Positions 26,097 to 36,887 of a stretch of 64,000 nucleotides of DNA are shown here, piece after piece. Location: NCBI RefSeq assembly GCF_900114445.1, contig NZ_FOTB01000001.1, forward strand, positions 368,937-432,936, given 5' to 3'. Source of the stretch: Salinicoccus halodurans. Its GTDB lineage: Bacteria; Bacillota; Bacilli; Staphylococcales; Salinicoccaceae. The notes beneath the pieces are model-generated. The model was not told the origin of the DNA and did no database searches. It saw nothing but the letters and a program-made list of their open reading frames with translations. Both the position numbers and the translations under genes were made by a program. How positions within the stretch are numbered: the stretch's first letter is position 1; each line of letters begins with the position of its first letter.

Positions 26097-26948
26097 ATGA
26101 GTATAAACTGGTTCCCGGGCCATATGGCCAAAGCGCGCAGGGAAATAGAAGAGAATTTGAAGAAGATTGATGTTGTCATCGAAATACTGGATGCACGGAT
26201 TCCGGCTTCAAGCCACAACCCTATGCTCGATGAAGTGACAAAAGATAAGCCGAGAGTCGTCATTCTGAATAAAAAAGACATGGCAAGTGAAAGTGAGACG
26301 AAATCATGGATTTCAAAGTTTCAGAAAGAAGGGAAGCATCCGGTTGCAATCAACGGACGGGATAATCAGATCATCCGCAAAATCGAGCCGCTTGCGGTCG
26401 AGGCAACCCGGGAAATGTTTGAGAAGATGGAACGTAAAGGCATTAACCGCAGAGCCATCCGGGCGATGATCATCGGTATTCCAAATGTCGGCAAATCGAC
26501 TGTCATCAATAATATTGCGAAGAAGAAGGTAGCACAGACCGGAAATACGCCGGGAGTGACGAAACGCCAGCAGTGGATCAAGGCGGGTACACGCATGGAG
26601 CTCCTGGATACGCCGGGTATACTGTGGCCGAAGTTCGAGGATGAGGAAACCGGTAAAAAACTCTCGCTCACCGGGGCAATCACAGATCGTGTAGTCCCTT
26701 TGGACGAAGTGGCGATCTACGGCATGAACTTCCTGCTTGAGCATGACAGGGAGACTTTCAACGGATTCTACAATGTGGACGCCGGTCCGGATTCTGATAT
26801 TGTCGAGATTTATGAATCAATCGGCAGATCCCGCGGACTCAAAGCGGGCGGGAATGAAATTAATTATGAAGCAGTCACAAACCGTATCATCTACGATATC
26901 AGAAATGCGAAAATCGGACGTTATACATTCGATCGGACGGTGGAATGA
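26097..26948 (+). CDS. rbgA: Ribosome biogenesis GTPase RbgA (YlqF)
   Basis: Circularly permuted GTPase needed for late 50S assembly. 283 residues starting [15 protein letters not shown]. The G4 motif NKKD (58-61) comes before G1 GIPNVGKST (127-135) and G3 DTPGI, the hallmark order of permuted GTPases. The C-terminal ANTAR-like helical domain follows. The ATG at 26097 is chosen with GGAAGTG upstream. Located next to rnhB as in staphylococci and bacilli. Confidence 0.97.
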   Translation: MSINWFPGHMAKARREIEENLKKIDVVIEILDARIPASSHNPMLDEVTKDKPRVVILNKKDMASESETKSWISKFQKEGKHPVAINGRDNQIIRKIEPLAVEATREMFEKMERKGINRRAIRAMIIGIPNVGKSTVINNIAKKKVAQTGNTPGVTKRQQWIKAGTRMELLDTPGILWPKFEDEETGKKLSLTGAITDRVVPLDEVAIYGMNFLLEHDRETFNGFYNVDAGPDSDIVEIYESIGRSRGLKAGGNEINYEAVTNRIIYDIRNAKIGRYTFDRTVE

Positions 26949-27713
26949 TTGAAATCTGTATGGGAAATCGCCGAAGAGATCGCCCGCCTCGGCACCCTTG
27001 AAGAGATTGAAAAGTGCGGTTACGGGGCCGATGCAAGAAAAGGTGTCGTAAATGCGATTGAAAAACAAAAGCGGAGAATAGCAAAAGAGCAGAAACTGCT
27101 CGATAAATACGAAAAGATGAGCAGCTACGAGCAGAATCTCAAACCGGGATGCAGATACATCGCGGGAGTTGACGAAGCAGGACGGGGTCCGATTGCCGGA
27201 GAGGTGGTGGCTGCTGCGGTGATACTGCCTGACGGATTTTTATTGCCGGGGCTCGATGACTCAAAGAAACTTTCACTTGAAAAGCGCGAAGCATTCAGGG
27301 AGATCATCATGCGGGAAGCGGATTACGGTATCGGCATCGCAAGTGTCGAGGAGATTGATAAACTGAATATTTATGAAGCCTCAAAGCTTGCGATGCGGCG
27401 CGCCGTGGACAATCTGAACCTCACGCCCGGCCACCTGCTGGTGGATGCGATGACCATTGATATGGGCATTGATGAGACGCCGATCATAAAAGGGGATGCG
27501 AATTCTGTTTCCATAGCAGCAGCGAGCGTCATCGCTAAAACCACGCGGGACATGATGATGAAGGATTATGACGCACAGTATCCCGGGTATCATTTTTCGA
27601 ATCATAAAGGCTATGGGACGAGAGAACATCTGGCAGGTTTGGAAAAATACGGAGTCTTGCCGGTGCACCGGAAAACATTCGAACCGGTGAAAAGTTTGAT
27701 TCTTAAACAATAA
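26949..27713 (+). CDS. rnhB: Ribonuclease HII
   Basis: Removes ribonucleotides from DNA. 254 residues with an N-terminal helical extension typical of Firmicute RNase HII, then GVDEAGRGPIAGEVV (D75, E76), DSKKL, LLVDAMTID and GDANSVSIAAASVIAKTTRD. No ATG fits; the TTG immediately after the rbgA stop is the only reasonable start, suggesting translation coupled to rbgA. Followed by a new promoter for sucC. Confidence 0.95.
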   Translation: MKSVWEIAEEIARLGTLEEIEKCGYGADARKGVVNAIEKQKRRIAKEQKLLDKYEKMSSYEQNLKPGCRYIAGVDEAGRGPIAGEVVAAAVILPDGFLLPGLDDSKKLSLEKREAFREIIMREADYGIGIASVEEIDKLNIYEASKLAMRRAVDNLNLTPGHLLVDAMTIDMGIDETPIIKGDANSVSIAAASVIAKTTRDMMMKDYDAQYPGYHFSNHKGYGTREHLAGLEKYGVLPVHRKTFEPVKSLILKQ

Positions 27714-27727
27714 TTTGATTTCTTCAG

Positions 27728-27756
27728 TTTACTTTGATGAAATCCTTTTCTATAAT
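27728..27756 (+). promoter_or_regulatory. Sigma-A promoter of sucCD
   Basis: TTTACT (27728-27733), 17 bp, TATAAT (27751-27756). A CcpA-like sequence (TGAAATCCTTTTCT, 27738-27751, two departures from consensus) lies in the spacer and touches the -10; this second site is uncertain. Confidence 0.7.
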
Positions 27757-27794
27757 TGAGTGGTAAGGTTTAAAAAAGTCTTAGGAGGATGAAC

Positions 27795-28964
27795 ATGAAT
27801 ATCCATGAGTATCAAGGGAAAGAAATTTTTCGCTCCATGGGCGTAGCTGTGCCTAACGGCAGCGTTGCATATACACCTGAGGAAGCAGTGGACGTTGCAA
27901 AAACGCTCGATTCTGATGTGTATGTCGTAAAAGCCCAAATCCACGCAGGTGGACGGGGAAAAGCCGGCGGTGTTAAAATCGCTAAATCAATTGATGAAGT
28001 AAGGGAATATGCCAAGGAACTGCTCGGCAAAGTTCTTGTTACACATCAGACCGGCCCTGAAGGTAAAGAAGTCAAACGGCTTCTTATCGAAGAAGGCTGC
28101 GATATCCAGAATGAATACTACATCGGTTTCGTAATCGACCGTGCAACTGACCGCGTCGTTCTGATGGGGTCTGAAGAAGGCGGTACGGAAATCGAGGAAG
28201 TAGCTGAAAAGACACCGGAAAAGATCTTCAAAGAAGTTATCGATCCTGTAGTCGGCCTGATGCCGTACCAGGCGAAACGTCTTGCATTCAACATCAACAT
28301 CCCTAAAGAGTCCGTTAATAAAGCGGCTAAACTCATGCTTTCTCTATATAAAGTATTCACTGAGAAAGATTGTGCAATCATGGAAATTAACCCGCTCGTA
28401 TCTACTGGTGAGGGAGAAGTCCTTGCATTGGATGCGAAAGTCAACTTTGACGAGAACGCATTGTTCCGCAACAAAGATGTTGTAGAACTCCGTGACCTCG
28501 ATGAAGAGGATCCAAAAGAAATCCAGGCTTCCAAATATGATCTTTCATACGTTGCTCTTGATGGAAACATCGGCTGCATGGTCAACGGTGCCGGTCTTGC
28601 AATGGCGACTATGGACACTATCAACCACTTCGGTGGAAATCCTGCCAACTTCCTGGACGTAGGGGGCGGCGCGACGACTGAGAAGGTTACTGAAGCATTC
28701 AAAATCATCCTTGGTGATGAAGGTGTTCAGGGAATCTTCGTAAACATTTTCGGCGGAATCATGAAATGTGATGTCATTGCTGAAGGTGTCGTAGAAGCAG
28801 TTAAGAACGTCGGTCTTGAAATTCCGCTTGTCGTCCGTCTTGAAGGTACAAATGTTGAGAGAGGCAAAGAAATCCTCGATAATTCAGACTTTGACATCAT
28901 CCCTGCAAGCACTATGGCGGAAGGCGCTCAAAAAATCATTGAAGCGGTCAACCAAAATAAATAA
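27795..28964 (+). CDS. sucC: Succinyl-CoA synthetase, beta subunit
   Basis: Nucleotide-binding subunit of the TCA-cycle enzyme that makes ATP (or GTP) from succinyl-CoA. 389 residues: ATP-grasp domain from [16 protein letters not shown] with [21 protein letters not shown], and the C-terminal [18 protein letters not shown] and VFVNIFGG-type [13 protein letters not shown]. The ATG at 27795 sits 7 bp after TAGGAGG; an ATG two codons earlier is too close. Codon choice is more uniform than in neighbours, as for a well-expressed gene. Confidence 0.97.
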   Translation: MNIHEYQGKEIFRSMGVAVPNGSVAYTPEEAVDVAKTLDSDVYVVKAQIHAGGRGKAGGVKIAKSIDEVREYAKELLGKVLVTHQTGPEGKEVKRLLIEEGCDIQNEYYIGFVIDRATDRVVLMGSEEGGTEIEEVAEKTPEKIFKEVIDPVVGLMPYQAKRLAFNINIPKESVNKAAKLMLSLYKVFTEKDCAIMEINPLVSTGEGEVLALDAKVNFDENALFRNKDVVELRDLDEEDPKEIQASKYDLSYVALDGNIGCMVNGAGLAMATMDTINHFGGNPANFLDVGGGATTEKVTEAFKIILGDEGVQGIFVNIFGGIMKCDVIAEGVVEAVKNVGLEIPLVVRLEGTNVERGKEILDNSDFDIIPASTMAEGAQKIIEAVNQNK

Positions 28965-28981
28965 TAACGGAGGAATCTACT

Positions 28982-29890
28982 GTGGGTGTATTTATCGATA
29001 AAGATACGAAAGTATTGGTACAAGGTATAACAGGTTCAACTGCACTATTTCATACGAAACAGATGATCGAATACGGTACGAAAATCGTTGCCGGCGTAAC
29101 ACCTGGCAAGGGCGGTCAGGAAGTTGAAGGTGTGCCTGTCTACAATACTGTTGAAGAAGCAAAAGAAGCAACAGGTGCAAACGTCTCTGTAATCTATGTT
29201 CCGGCACCATTCGCAGCGGATGCGATCGTCGAGGCTGCAGATGCAGAACTTGATATGGCAATCTGTATTACAGAACATATCCCTGTACTTGACATGGTTA
29301 AAGTCAAGCGCTACCTCGAAGACAAAAAGACACGTCTTGTAGGTCCTAACTGTCCGGGTGTAATTACAGCCGACGAATGTAAAATCGGCATCATGCCGGG
29401 CTATATTCACAAAAAAGGCCATGTAGGCGTTGTCAGCCGTTCCGGTACATTGACTTACGAAGCTGTACATCAGCTTACAGAAGAAGGCATCGGACAGACG
29501 ACTGCTGTCGGTATCGGCGGAGACCCTGTGAATGGAACAGACTTCATCGATTCCCTCAAAGCATTCAATGAGGATCCAGAAACATATGCCGTTGTAATGA
29601 TCGGTGAAATCGGCGGTACTGCAGAAGAAGAAGCTGCAGAGTGGGTCAAAGAAAATATGACCAAACCTGTAGTGGGCTTCATCGGCGGTGTAACAGCGCC
29701 TCCGGGAAAACGCATGGGCCATGCCGGTGCAATCATCTCAGGCGGCAAAGGTACTGCGGATGAGAAGATCAAGACAATGAACGCATGCGGCATCGAAACG
29801 GCAGATACGCCTTCTGAAATCGGCGAGACACTCATCTCCCGCATCAAAAAAGAAGACGGGCTGTATGAAAAATGCCTGACTGTAAAGTAA
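28982..29890 (+). CDS. sucD: Succinyl-CoA synthetase, alpha subunit
   Basis: CoA-binding and phosphohistidine subunit, 302 residues. The N-terminal Rossmann motif [16 protein letters not shown], the GPNCPGVI loop, and [17 protein letters not shown] with the phosphorylated H247 are present. GTG start 17 bp after sucC with GGAGG 10 bp before it. Followed by a strong terminator, so sucC-sucD form a two-gene operon. Confidence 0.97.
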   Translation: MGVFIDKDTKVLVQGITGSTALFHTKQMIEYGTKIVAGVTPGKGGQEVEGVPVYNTVEEAKEATGANVSVIYVPAPFAADAIVEAADAELDMAICITEHIPVLDMVKVKRYLEDKKTRLVGPNCPGVITADECKIGIMPGYIHKKGHVGVVSRSGTLTYEAVHQLTEEGIGQTTAVGIGGDPVNGTDFIDSLKAFNEDPETYAVVMIGEIGGTAEEEAAEWVKENMTKPVVGFIGGVTAPPGKRMGHAGAIISGGKGTADEKIKTMNACGIETADTPSEIGETLISRIKKEDGLYEKCLTVK

Positions 29891-29919
29891 ATGTCATATA
29901 AATCAAAGATGTGATATAA

Positions 29920-29956
29920 AAAGAGGAGAATCCTTCATGGATTTCTCCTCCTTTTT
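29920..29956 (+). terminator. Intrinsic terminator after sucD
   Basis: GAGGAGAATCC and GGATTTCTCCTC form a stem around TTCAT, flanked by A4 and T5. Confidence 0.93.
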
Positions 29957-30013
29957 ACTTTTATTGCCAGTAAATGTACCAGAACATTAATCTGAAACCA
30001 ATTCTTTTTCTTC

Positions 30014-30019
30014 TATAAT
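30014..30019 (+). promoter_or_regulatory. -10 element of a dprA promoter
   Basis: A perfect TATAAT lies 33 bp before the dprA start. The -35 at 17 bp (TCTGAA) is poor. In 29957-30052 nothing else is recognised. Confidence 0.45.
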
Positions 30020-30052
30020 ATACATATGAGAAAAGACGTCAGGAGGAAGAAA

Positions 30053-30907
30053 ATGAATCTGCTTTCTATGAGTTATGCTGGAATCACCCCGCACGAATAT
30101 GCTGCTTTAACCGGTAATACCAACAGGATTGACAGGGCGAAGCTGGCAGAAAAACTGAATTATTCCAATCAGCTGAACGAAGAATTTCTGAGAAAAAACA
30201 TGGAGGAAAAGAATATTTCCGTCATTACAATCGAAGATGAAGCCTATCCCGTGAACTTAAAAGAAACGTATGATCCACCCTACATACTTTACTGCCGGGG
30301 AGAGTTGGAAATATTGAAAAATCCGCTGCTGGGTGTTGTCGGAAGCAGAAAGGCGACCAGCTATTCCAGGATGGTATTATCAGACATTTTACCTCATTTT
30401 AAAAATAAAATTTCAATTATTTCAGGGCTTGCATACGGAGCTGATGAAATGGCGCATAATATTTCGATAAGTTCGGGGATAAAAACGATCGGTGTGCTCG
30501 CCTTCGGTTTTGATTTCCACTATCCTGCAACCACAAAGAAATTAAGAAAAATAATGGAAAGGGAACATCTGGTAATCAGTGAATATCCACCGCACAGCGG
30601 TATTGATAAATGGAAATTCATAGCAAGAAACCGCATCATATCAGGACTCTCAAAAGGTGTGCTGGTAACAGAGGCGGAAGAGAAAAGTGGCAGTCTGATC
30701 ACTTTGGATATGGCTTTGAATGAAAACAGAATTGCTTATTGCATCCCTGGAAACATCACTTCAAAATTGTCGAAGGGAACAAATTTAAGAGTGCAGGAAG
30801 GTGCAAAGCCGGTCCTCGGAGCGGAGGACATTTTAGAAGATTTTTCCTTTGAAATTTCATCATCCACTGAAAAATTAAAGTCTATTATAGTTGACAAACA
30901 ATTTTAG
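30053..30907 (+). CDS. dprA: DNA processing protein DprA (Smf)
   Basis: Loads RecA on incoming single-stranded DNA during natural transformation. 284 residues with the DprA Rossmann motifs: [61 protein letters not shown] and [10 protein letters not shown]. It ends soon after AEDIL, with no clear C-terminal winged helix. The ATG at 30053 follows CAGGAGG; the upstream in-frame ATG is dismissed. It is visibly more AT-rich than sucCD. The lytN/fmhC genes found here in S. aureus are absent. Confidence 0.94.
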   Translation: MNLLSMSYAGITPHEYAALTGNTNRIDRAKLAEKLNYSNQLNEEFLRKNMEEKNISVITIEDEAYPVNLKETYDPPYILYCRGELEILKNPLLGVVGSRKATSYSRMVLSDILPHFKNKISIISGLAYGADEMAHNISISSGIKTIGVLAFGFDFHYPATTKKLRKIMEREHLVISEYPPHSGIDKWKFIARNRIISGLSKGVLVTEAEEKSGSLITLDMALNENRIAYCIPGNITSKLSKGTNLRVQEGAKPVLGAEDILEDFSFEISSSTEKLKSIIVDKQF

Positions 30908-30920
30908 TTCACTGTATTAT
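30891..30920 (+). promoter_or_regulatory. Sigma-A promoter of topA
   Basis: A perfect TTGACA (30891-30896), 18 bp, TATTAT (30915-30920). The -35 lies in the last codons of dprA. Confidence 0.78.
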
Positions 30921-30959
30921 TTGGATTTGAAAAGACAAGAAAAAAGGAGGCAGTCGATA

Positions 30960-33026
30960 ATGGCAGATAATTTGGTTATTGTCGAATCACCGGCCAAAGC
31001 CAAAACCATCGAGAAATATTTGGGCAAACGATATAAAGTCGTTGCTTCGATGGGACATGTTCGAGATTTGCCTCGCAGTCAAACGGGGATAGATACAGAA
31101 AATAATTACGAGCCTAAATACATTACGATTCGCGGTAAAGGTCCTCTTCTTAAAGATCTGAAGAAAGAAGCCAAAAAAGCGAAGAAAATATACCTGGCCA
31201 GTGACCCGGACCGCGAAGGTGAAGCAATTGCCTGGCATTTGAGCCATGCACTTGGTGATGATAAGGACTATTACAGAGTCGTATTCAACGAAATAACAAA
31301 AGACGCAGTCAAAGAAAGTTTCAAACATCCAAGTGAAATCAATCAGCAGCTGGTGGACGCCCAGCAGGCCAGACGAATTCTGGACCGCCTTGTTGGCTAC
31401 AACATTTCTCCAGTACTATGGAAGAAAGTGAAAAAAGGCCTGTCAGCCGGCCGTGTCCAATCCGTCGCACTCAGACTGGTGATTGACCGTGAAAATGAAA
31501 TACGCAACTTCGAGCCGGAAGAGTACTGGACGATCACCGGACAGTTCAAATATGGACGGAGCAGTTTTGAAGGCAAGTTCAACCGGCTTGAAAAAGAGAA
31601 GGTCAAATTGAAGACCAAAGAGGACGTGGACAAAGTCCTCGCCCAGCTCGATGGAAATGATTTTAATGTAGATTCTGTCGAAAAGAAAGAGAAAAAGAGA
31701 CATCCCGCACAGCCGTTTACAACTTCATCGCTGCAGCAGGAGGCGGCCCGCAAGCTGAACTTCAAAGCACGCAAGACGATGATGGTTGCACAGCAGCTTT
31801 ATGAAGGGATCGACATCAAGCGCGAGGGTACAGTAGGACTGATCACATATATGAGAACAGACTCTACAAGGATTTCCCCTGTTGCTCATAAAGAAGCTGC
31901 GGACTTTATTCAAAAAGAATACGGTGATGAATATGTGGGCCGGAAAAAATCGGCGAAACAGTCGGAATCCAGCCAGGATGCCCATGAAGCTGTCCGTCCG
32001 ACATCCGCCAACCGTACGCCGGCTAATATGAAGCAGTATCTCTCACGTGACCAGTACAGATTATATAAACTTGTGTGGGACCGTTTCATTGCGAGCAACA
32101 TGGCTCCGGCGATACTGGATACCGTAAAAATGGAACTGTCCAACAATGGGGTAATCTTCAGAAGCAACGGACAGACGATCAAGTTCAAAGGATTCATGCA
32201 GATCTATATCGAAGGAAATGATGATGGTGAAGAAGATCTGAACAACCGTCTTCCTGAAATAGCCGAACAGGAAACGGTCCAGTCCGACAAAATCGATCCA
32301 AAACAGCATTTCACACAGCCGCCGCCGAGATTCACAGAGGCGCGACTCGTGAAAACGCTCGAAGAACTAGGAATCGGCCGTCCTTCCACATATGCACCGA
32401 CTATCGATACGATACAGAAACGGAATTATGTAAAAATGGATCAGAAACGGTTCATGCCGACTGAAATCGGAGAAATCGTCAACCAGTCCATGACTGAATA
32501 CTTCCCGGATATTATCGATGTGGATTTTACGCGGACGATGGAGAAAAGCCTTGATGATATCGCAGAAGGTGATGCGTCATGGGTTAAAGTCATAGATGAG
32601 TTCTATAAAGAGTTCAGTCCGCAGGTTGAGCGTGCAGACGAAGAGATGGAGAAGATTGAAATCAAAGATGAACCGGCAGGTGAGGACTGTGAGAAATGCG
32701 GTTCGCCAATGGTTTATAAAATGGGGCGCTACGGCAAATTCATGGCATGCTCCAACTTCCCTGACTGCAGGAACACAAAAGCCATCGTCAAGACGATCGG
32801 TGTGAAGTGTCCGAAATGTAAAGACGGGGAAGTGGTCGAAAGAAAGTCCAAGAAGAATCGTATATTCTACGGATGCGACCAGTATCCTGAATGTGACTTC
32901 ATATCATGGGACCGTCCGATCGGCAGGGATTGTCCGAAATGCGATCATTATCTGGTGGAAGCGAAAAAAGGCAAAAGTGCCAAAGTCAAATGTACAAACT
33001 GCGACTACGAAGAAAAAGCCGAGTAA
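30960..33026 (+). CDS. topA: DNA topoisomerase I
   Basis: Type IA topoisomerase that relaxes negative supercoils. 688 residues: N-terminal TOPRIM ([18 protein letters not shown], with E9, and [14 protein letters not shown]), catalytic Y297 in [10 protein letters not shown], and three C-terminal zinc modules of the four-Cys type ([37 protein letters not shown]). The ATG at 30960 follows AAAGGAGG; the longer frame starts inside dprA. A terminator follows, and trmFO, usually next, is missing. Confidence 0.98.
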   Translation: MADNLVIVESPAKAKTIEKYLGKRYKVVASMGHVRDLPRSQTGIDTENNYEPKYITIRGKGPLLKDLKKEAKKAKKIYLASDPDREGEAIAWHLSHALGDDKDYYRVVFNEITKDAVKESFKHPSEINQQLVDAQQARRILDRLVGYNISPVLWKKVKKGLSAGRVQSVALRLVIDRENEIRNFEPEEYWTITGQFKYGRSSFEGKFNRLEKEKVKLKTKEDVDKVLAQLDGNDFNVDSVEKKEKKRHPAQPFTTSSLQQEAARKLNFKARKTMMVAQQLYEGIDIKREGTVGLITYMRTDSTRISPVAHKEAADFIQKEYGDEYVGRKKSAKQSESSQDAHEAVRPTSANRTPANMKQYLSRDQYRLYKLVWDRFIASNMAPAILDTVKMELSNNGVIFRSNGQTIKFKGFMQIYIEGNDDGEEDLNNRLPEIAEQETVQSDKIDPKQHFTQPPPRFTEARLVKTLEELGIGRPSTYAPTIDTIQKRNYVKMDQKRFMPTEIGEIVNQSMTEYFPDIIDVDFTRTMEKSLDDIAEGDASWVKVIDEFYKEFSPQVERADEEMEKIEIKDEPAGEDCEKCGSPMVYKMGRYGKFMACSNFPDCRNTKAIVKTIGVKCPKCKDGEVVERKSKKNRIFYGCDQYPECDFISWDRPIGRDCPKCDHYLVEAKKGKSAKVKCTNCDYEEKAE

Positions 33027-33030
33027 TCAG

Positions 33031-33061
33031 CAATACCCATATGCATATATGGGTATTTTTG
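33031..33061 (+). terminator. Intrinsic terminator after topA
   Basis: AATACCCATAT and ATATGGGTATT form a long stem around GCAT, followed by T5. It starts just after the stop codon. Confidence 0.93.
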
Positions 33062-33191
33062 CTTGCTTTGAAAATGTTTTAATAATATTCATTAAATTTT
33101 GTGCATTCGGCATCCAAATGGTTTACAATATATCATTGGGAACTGAGAGATGATTTGATAAAGCGTTATTTTATGGTGAATCGCATATCAT

Positions 33192-33221
33192 TTGTATGAT
33201 TTTTTATAATTGTGATAAGAT
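33192..33221 (+). promoter_or_regulatory. Possible xerC promoter region
   Basis: The 216 bp between topA and xerC are AT-rich and non-coding. Two weak candidates are a TATAAT at 33205-33210 without a good -35, and TTGTAT (33192-33197)-18 bp-TAAGAT (33216-33221). No trmFO remnant was recognised. Confidence 0.35.
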
Positions 33222-33242
33222 TCTGATAAAGGAGGTGGGGAT

Positions 33243-34118
33243 ATCCGCTACCTTGAACAGTTTCTGGATCAGCTGACTTTTCAGCGCAATCTTTCGATGC
33301 ATACCGTCACAAACTATAAAAGGGATATCCTTGAATTTGAAAAATTTTTGGAAACGGAAGTACTTTCCATAGAAAATTTTAAATATATGGATGCCAGAAA
33401 CTATCTGAATCACCTATATGAAAATAAGTTGAAGAAGTCGACGGTATCCAGGAAAATATCATCATTGAGAAGCTTTTATAATTATTTGTCTGACCGTAAT
33501 ATAGTGGCTGCCAATCCATTCAGCAGCCTCCCGAACCCGAAACAGGAAAAGCCTTTGCCGGGTTTTCTTTACGAAAATGAAATCAATGCGCTGTTTGATG
33601 GTCTGGACCGGAATTCAAGCATGTACAAAAGAGATTTGGCTCTGCTCGAATTGCTCTATGCCACAGGAATCCGGGCGTCTGAGCTGCTGAGCCTGAAACT
33701 CACAAACATTGATTTCAATCATTCCATCATCAAAGTTACAGGTAAAGGCGGCAAGGAAAGGGTCATACCTTTTGGGGAAAAAGCATCACGTGCACTTCAG
33801 GATTACATTGAGGCGCATCGTGATGCGATTGGTTTGTGTGAGGCGCTGTGGGTCAACCACAGGGACGGCCCGCTGACTTCAAGAGGATTAAGATATGTGC
33901 TGGATATGATGGTCAGGAAGAGTGCGAGCGACTTTCATATACACCCGCATAAGATCCGGCACAGTTTTGCGACCCATATGCTGAATAATGGTGCGGATCT
34001 CCGGGCGGTGCAGGAACTGCTCGGACACGAGTCTCTTTCTACAACACAGAGATATACCCACGTCTCCAAGGAACAGCTGAGGAAGACGTATTTAAAACAT
34101 CATCCAGCAAATAAGTAA
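33243..34118 (+). CDS. xerC: Tyrosine recombinase XerC, apparent ATC start
   Basis: Resolves chromosome dimers at dif with XerD. The catalytic set is complete: ATGIRASEL (R144), [10 protein letters not shown] (Lys), [26 protein letters not shown] (Y271). The first ATG in frame (33297) would drop the first 18 residues of the core-binding domain and has no ribosome site. In the same frame upstream, [21 protein letters not shown] aligns with the start of S. aureus XerC. Open frame reaches back to 33219 but contains no ATG, GTG or TTG; an ATC at 33243 sits 7 bp after a perfect AAAGGAGG. Length from there is 291 residues, the normal size. Either ATC initiation or a base error explains this. Confidence 0.85.
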   Translation: MRYLEQFLDQLTFQRNLSMHTVTNYKRDILEFEKFLETEVLSIENFKYMDARNYLNHLYENKLKKSTVSRKISSLRSFYNYLSDRNIVAANPFSSLPNPKQEKPLPGFLYENEINALFDGLDRNSSMYKRDLALLELLYATGIRASELLSLKLTNIDFNHSIIKVTGKGGKERVIPFGEKASRALQDYIEAHRDAIGLCEALWVNHRDGPLTSRGLRYVLDMMVRKSASDFHIHPHKIRHSFATHMLNNGADLRAVQELLGHESLSTTQRYTHVSKEQLRKTYLKHHPANK

Positions 34119-34129
34119 GAGGTGAGAGA

Positions 34130-34669
34130 ATGGCTATTAAAGGAACAACGATATTCGCCATCAAACATCAGGACAGGATGGCGATGGCCGGAGACGGACA
34201 GGTTACACTGGGAAACCAGGTCGTAATGAAACATACTGCGCGTAAAGTGAGGCGGCTTTTCGACGGCAAGGTGGTCGCGGGTTTTGCCGGCAGCGTGGCA
34301 GATGCATTCACATTATTTGAGAAATTCGAAGCCAACCTGCATGCATACAACGGCAACCTGCCGCGTGCTGCCGTTGAACTTGCCAAAGAGTGGAGAGGCG
34401 ATAAGATCCTGAGACAGCTCGAAGCGATGCTGATTGTGATGGACAAGGAAACCATGCTTCTTGTAAGCGGCACCGGCGAAGTCATCGAACCGGATGACGG
34501 CATACTCGCAATCGGGAGCGGCGGCAACTTTGCCCTCAGTGCCGGCAGGGCAATGAAACGTCATGGGGACAACCTCGATGCAGAAACAATTGCACGCGAC
34601 AGTCTGTTGATTGCCAGTGAAATATGCGTGTTCACAAATGATAATATAATTGTAGAAACGATCTATTAA
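34130..34669 (+). CDS. hslV: ATP-dependent protease subunit HslV (ClpQ/CodW)
   Basis: Proteasome-like peptidase of the HslUV complex. 179 residues: [33 protein letters not shown] and [20 protein letters not shown]. The catalytic Thr is normally the mature N-terminus; here the start reads MAIKGTTIF, so five residues must be removed to expose T6. The ATG at 34130 follows AGAGGTG, and no later ATG fits. Position between xerC and hslU is as in staphylococci and bacilli. Confidence 0.95.
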   Translation: MAIKGTTIFAIKHQDRMAMAGDGQVTLGNQVVMKHTARKVRRLFDGKVVAGFAGSVADAFTLFEKFEANLHAYNGNLPRAAVELAKEWRGDKILRQLEAMLIVMDKETMLLVSGTGEVIEPDDGILAIGSGGNFALSAGRAMKRHGDNLDAETIARDSLLIASEICVFTNDNIIVETIY

Positions 34670-34683
34670 AGGAGCGTCTATAA

Positions 34684-36054
34684 GTGAAACAGAATCTTTC
34701 TCCCCGTGAGATAACAGCGCGTCTTGATGAAAACATCATCGGACAGAATGATGCAAAGCGCAAAGTTGCGATTGCAATGCGGAACAGATTCAGAAGGATG
34801 CAGCTGGATGATGAATTGAAAGAAGAAGTGATTCCTAAAAACATCCTGATGATTGGACCGACTGGAGTAGGGAAAACAGAAATAGCAAGGCGTATGGCGA
34901 AACTTACAGGTGCGCCTTTCAGCAAAGTCGAAGCGACCAAGTTCACTGAAGTGGGCTACGTCGGCCGCGATGTCGAGAGCATGGTGCGGGATCTTGTTGA
35001 AGCGGGAGTCCGCATCGTCAAAGAAAAACAGATGGAACTCGTGCAGGAGGACGCAGCGAACCTTGCCGAAGAACGCCTGGTCGGATTGCTTGCTCCGGGA
35101 GTTAAACGCACGAAACAGTCTAACAACCCCTTTGAAATGCTCATGAACCAGCAGGGGGATGACGAGTACGAAGAGGTCACTGATGAAGTGCGCCAGAAAA
35201 GGATGAGCCTCCGCGACAAACTGAAGGCAGGGCTTCTTGAAGATGAAAAAGTGACGATTGAAGTGGAGCAGAGCCAGAACCCTATGGGTATGATGATGCC
35301 GGGCATGGACGAAGGCGGCATGCAGGATATGCTGAAACAGTTCATGCCGAAGAAAAAGCACAAGCGCACGATGCCCGTTAAAAAAGCGCGGGAATATCTG
35401 AAACGTGAAGAAGCGGAAAAGATCATCGACATTGATACTGTGAATTCCGAAGCGATTGAGCTAGCAGAAACGATGGGAATCATTTTCATCGATGAAATGG
35501 ATAAGATTGCGAAGGGCGGACAGAACTCCGGGGATGTTTCCCGTGAAGGTGTCCAGCGGGATATCCTGCCGATCGTGGAAGGCAGCACGATCCAGACCAA
35601 ATACGGTCCGGTGAACACCGATCATATCCTCTTTATCGGAGCGGGTGCTTTCCATGTTGCAAAACCGAGTGATCTGATACCGGAACTGCAGGGCCGTTTT
35701 CCAATCCGTGTCGAACTCGATAAACTCAAAGCGGATGACTTTGAAAATATACTGCGGGAACCGAAAAGTTCTCTGCTGAAACAGTATGAAGCACTTCTGT
35801 CAACGGAAGGTGTCACAATCTCCTTCACGGATGAAGCGGTACGGGAACTTGCAGAAATCGCGTTCCAGGTGAATTCGGATACGGATGATATCGGGGCAAG
35901 ACGCCTGCACACCATACTGGAAACGCTGCTGGAAGAACTGCTTTTTGAAGCAAGCGGTATGCAGGGCGCGCATGTCGAAATCACCCGTCAGTACGTTACA
36001 TCAAGATTGGACAAAATAAAATCGGATAAAAACTTAAGTGCATTTATCTTATAA
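34684..36054 (+). CDS. hslU: ATP-dependent protease ATPase subunit HslU (ClpY/CodX)
   Basis: AAA+ unfoldase that feeds HslV. 456 residues with Walker A GPTGVGKT (58-65), [21 protein letters not shown], an inserted I domain (about 110-235, Met/Gly-rich segment near [14 protein letters not shown]), Walker [12 protein letters not shown], and the sensor [13 protein letters not shown]. The C-terminal tail ends with SAFIL, the segment known to dock on HslV. GTG start after AAGGAG. Confidence 0.97.
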   Translation: MKQNLSPREITARLDENIIGQNDAKRKVAIAMRNRFRRMQLDDELKEEVIPKNILMIGPTGVGKTEIARRMAKLTGAPFSKVEATKFTEVGYVGRDVESMVRDLVEAGVRIVKEKQMELVQEDAANLAEERLVGLLAPGVKRTKQSNNPFEMLMNQQGDDEYEEVTDEVRQKRMSLRDKLKAGLLEDEKVTIEVEQSQNPMGMMMPGMDEGGMQDMLKQFMPKKKHKRTMPVKKAREYLKREEAEKIIDIDTVNSEAIELAETMGIIFIDEMDKIAKGGQNSGDVSREGVQRDILPIVEGSTIQTKYGPVNTDHILFIGAGAFHVAKPSDLIPELQGRFPIRVELDKLKADDFENILREPKSSLLKQYEALLSTEGVTISFTDEAVRELAEIAFQVNSDTDDIGARRLHTILETLLEELLFEASGMQGAHVEITRQYVTSRLDKIKSDKNLSAFIL

Positions 36055-36073
36055 ACATAAAGGAGAAAAAAGA

Positions 36074-36844
36074 ATGAGCAGTCTATTACAAAAAACAAGA
36101 GAGATTAACAAACTGATTCAAGGGAACAAAGGTCTGAAAGTTGATTTTAAGGAAGTTTCTGAAATTGTGAGCAGTGTGCTGGTATGTAATGCATTCATCG
36201 TATCCCGCAAAGGCAAGGTGCTCGGCTTCGGTGTTAATTCCGAAATCAAGAACCAGCGTATCCGGGAAATGCTTGAAACACGGAGATTCCCGGAAGAATA
36301 TGTGAATCAGGTAATGAAGATTGATGAAACACGCGAAAATATCAAATTCGAAGACCCGATGACAATATTCCCTACAGAAGATTCCTTCCAGGACTCAGAA
36401 ACATGCATCGTCCCGATCAGCGGCGGCGGAGAGCGCCTGGGCACACTAATCCTCGGCCGTGTGAGCGAGCCGTTTTCTGATGATGATCTGGTCCTTGCAG
36501 AATATGCCGGCACGGTTGTAGGCATGGAAGTACTTAGGGAGAAACAGGGAGAAATCGAGAAGAAAGCACGCGACAAAGCAAGTATTGCAATGGCGATACG
36601 TTCCCTTTCCTATTCTGAAAGAGAAGCGATCGAGCATATTTTTGAAGAACTTAATGCGGATGAAGGCCTGCTCGTTGCTTCAAAAGTTGCAGACCGTGTA
36701 GGAATTACGCGTTCAGTGATCGTAAACGCGTTGCGCAAGCTTGAGAGTGCCGGCGTCATCGAATCCAGATCACTCGGCATGAAAGGCACATTCATCAAAG
36801 TTAAGAAGGAAGACTTTCTTCCGGAACTTAGAAAAGAAAGCTGA
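36074..36844 (+). CDS. codY: Global transcriptional regulator CodY
   Basis: GTP- and branched-chain amino acid-sensing repressor of nutrient and virulence genes in Gram-positives. 256 residues with an N-terminal GAF domain (about 1-155) and a C-terminal winged helix ([30 protein letters not shown]). The ATG at 36074 follows AAAGGAG; the upstream in-frame ATG overlaps the hslU end without a ribosome site. Conserved last gene of the xerC-hslV-hslU-codY cluster. No clear terminator follows. Confidence 0.98.
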   Translation: MSSLLQKTREINKLIQGNKGLKVDFKEVSEIVSSVLVCNAFIVSRKGKVLGFGVNSEIKNQRIREMLETRRFPEEYVNQVMKIDETRENIKFEDPMTIFPTEDSFQDSETCIVPISGGGERLGTLILGRVSEPFSDDDLVLAEYAGTVVGMEVLREKQGEIEKKARDKASIAMAIRSLSYSEREAIEHIFEELNADEGLLVASKVADRVGITRSVIVNALRKLESAGVIESRSLGMKGTFIKVKKEDFLPELRKES

Positions 36845-36852
36845 TTTTATAT

Positions 36853-36881
36853 TTGATTTAAACAATGAAATATGATATATT
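36853..36881 (+). promoter_or_regulatory. Sigma-A promoter of rpsB
   Basis: TTGATT (36853-36858), 17 bp, TATATT (36876-36881). It places the start near 36888 and gives a leader of about 105 nt. Confidence 0.72.
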
Positions 36882-36887
36882 ATTTAA

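Noticed and set aside
33297-34118. xerC starting at the first in-frame ATG
   Set aside because: It would remove the first 18 conserved residues and there is no ribosome site before 33297, whereas a strong one lies at 33228-33235.
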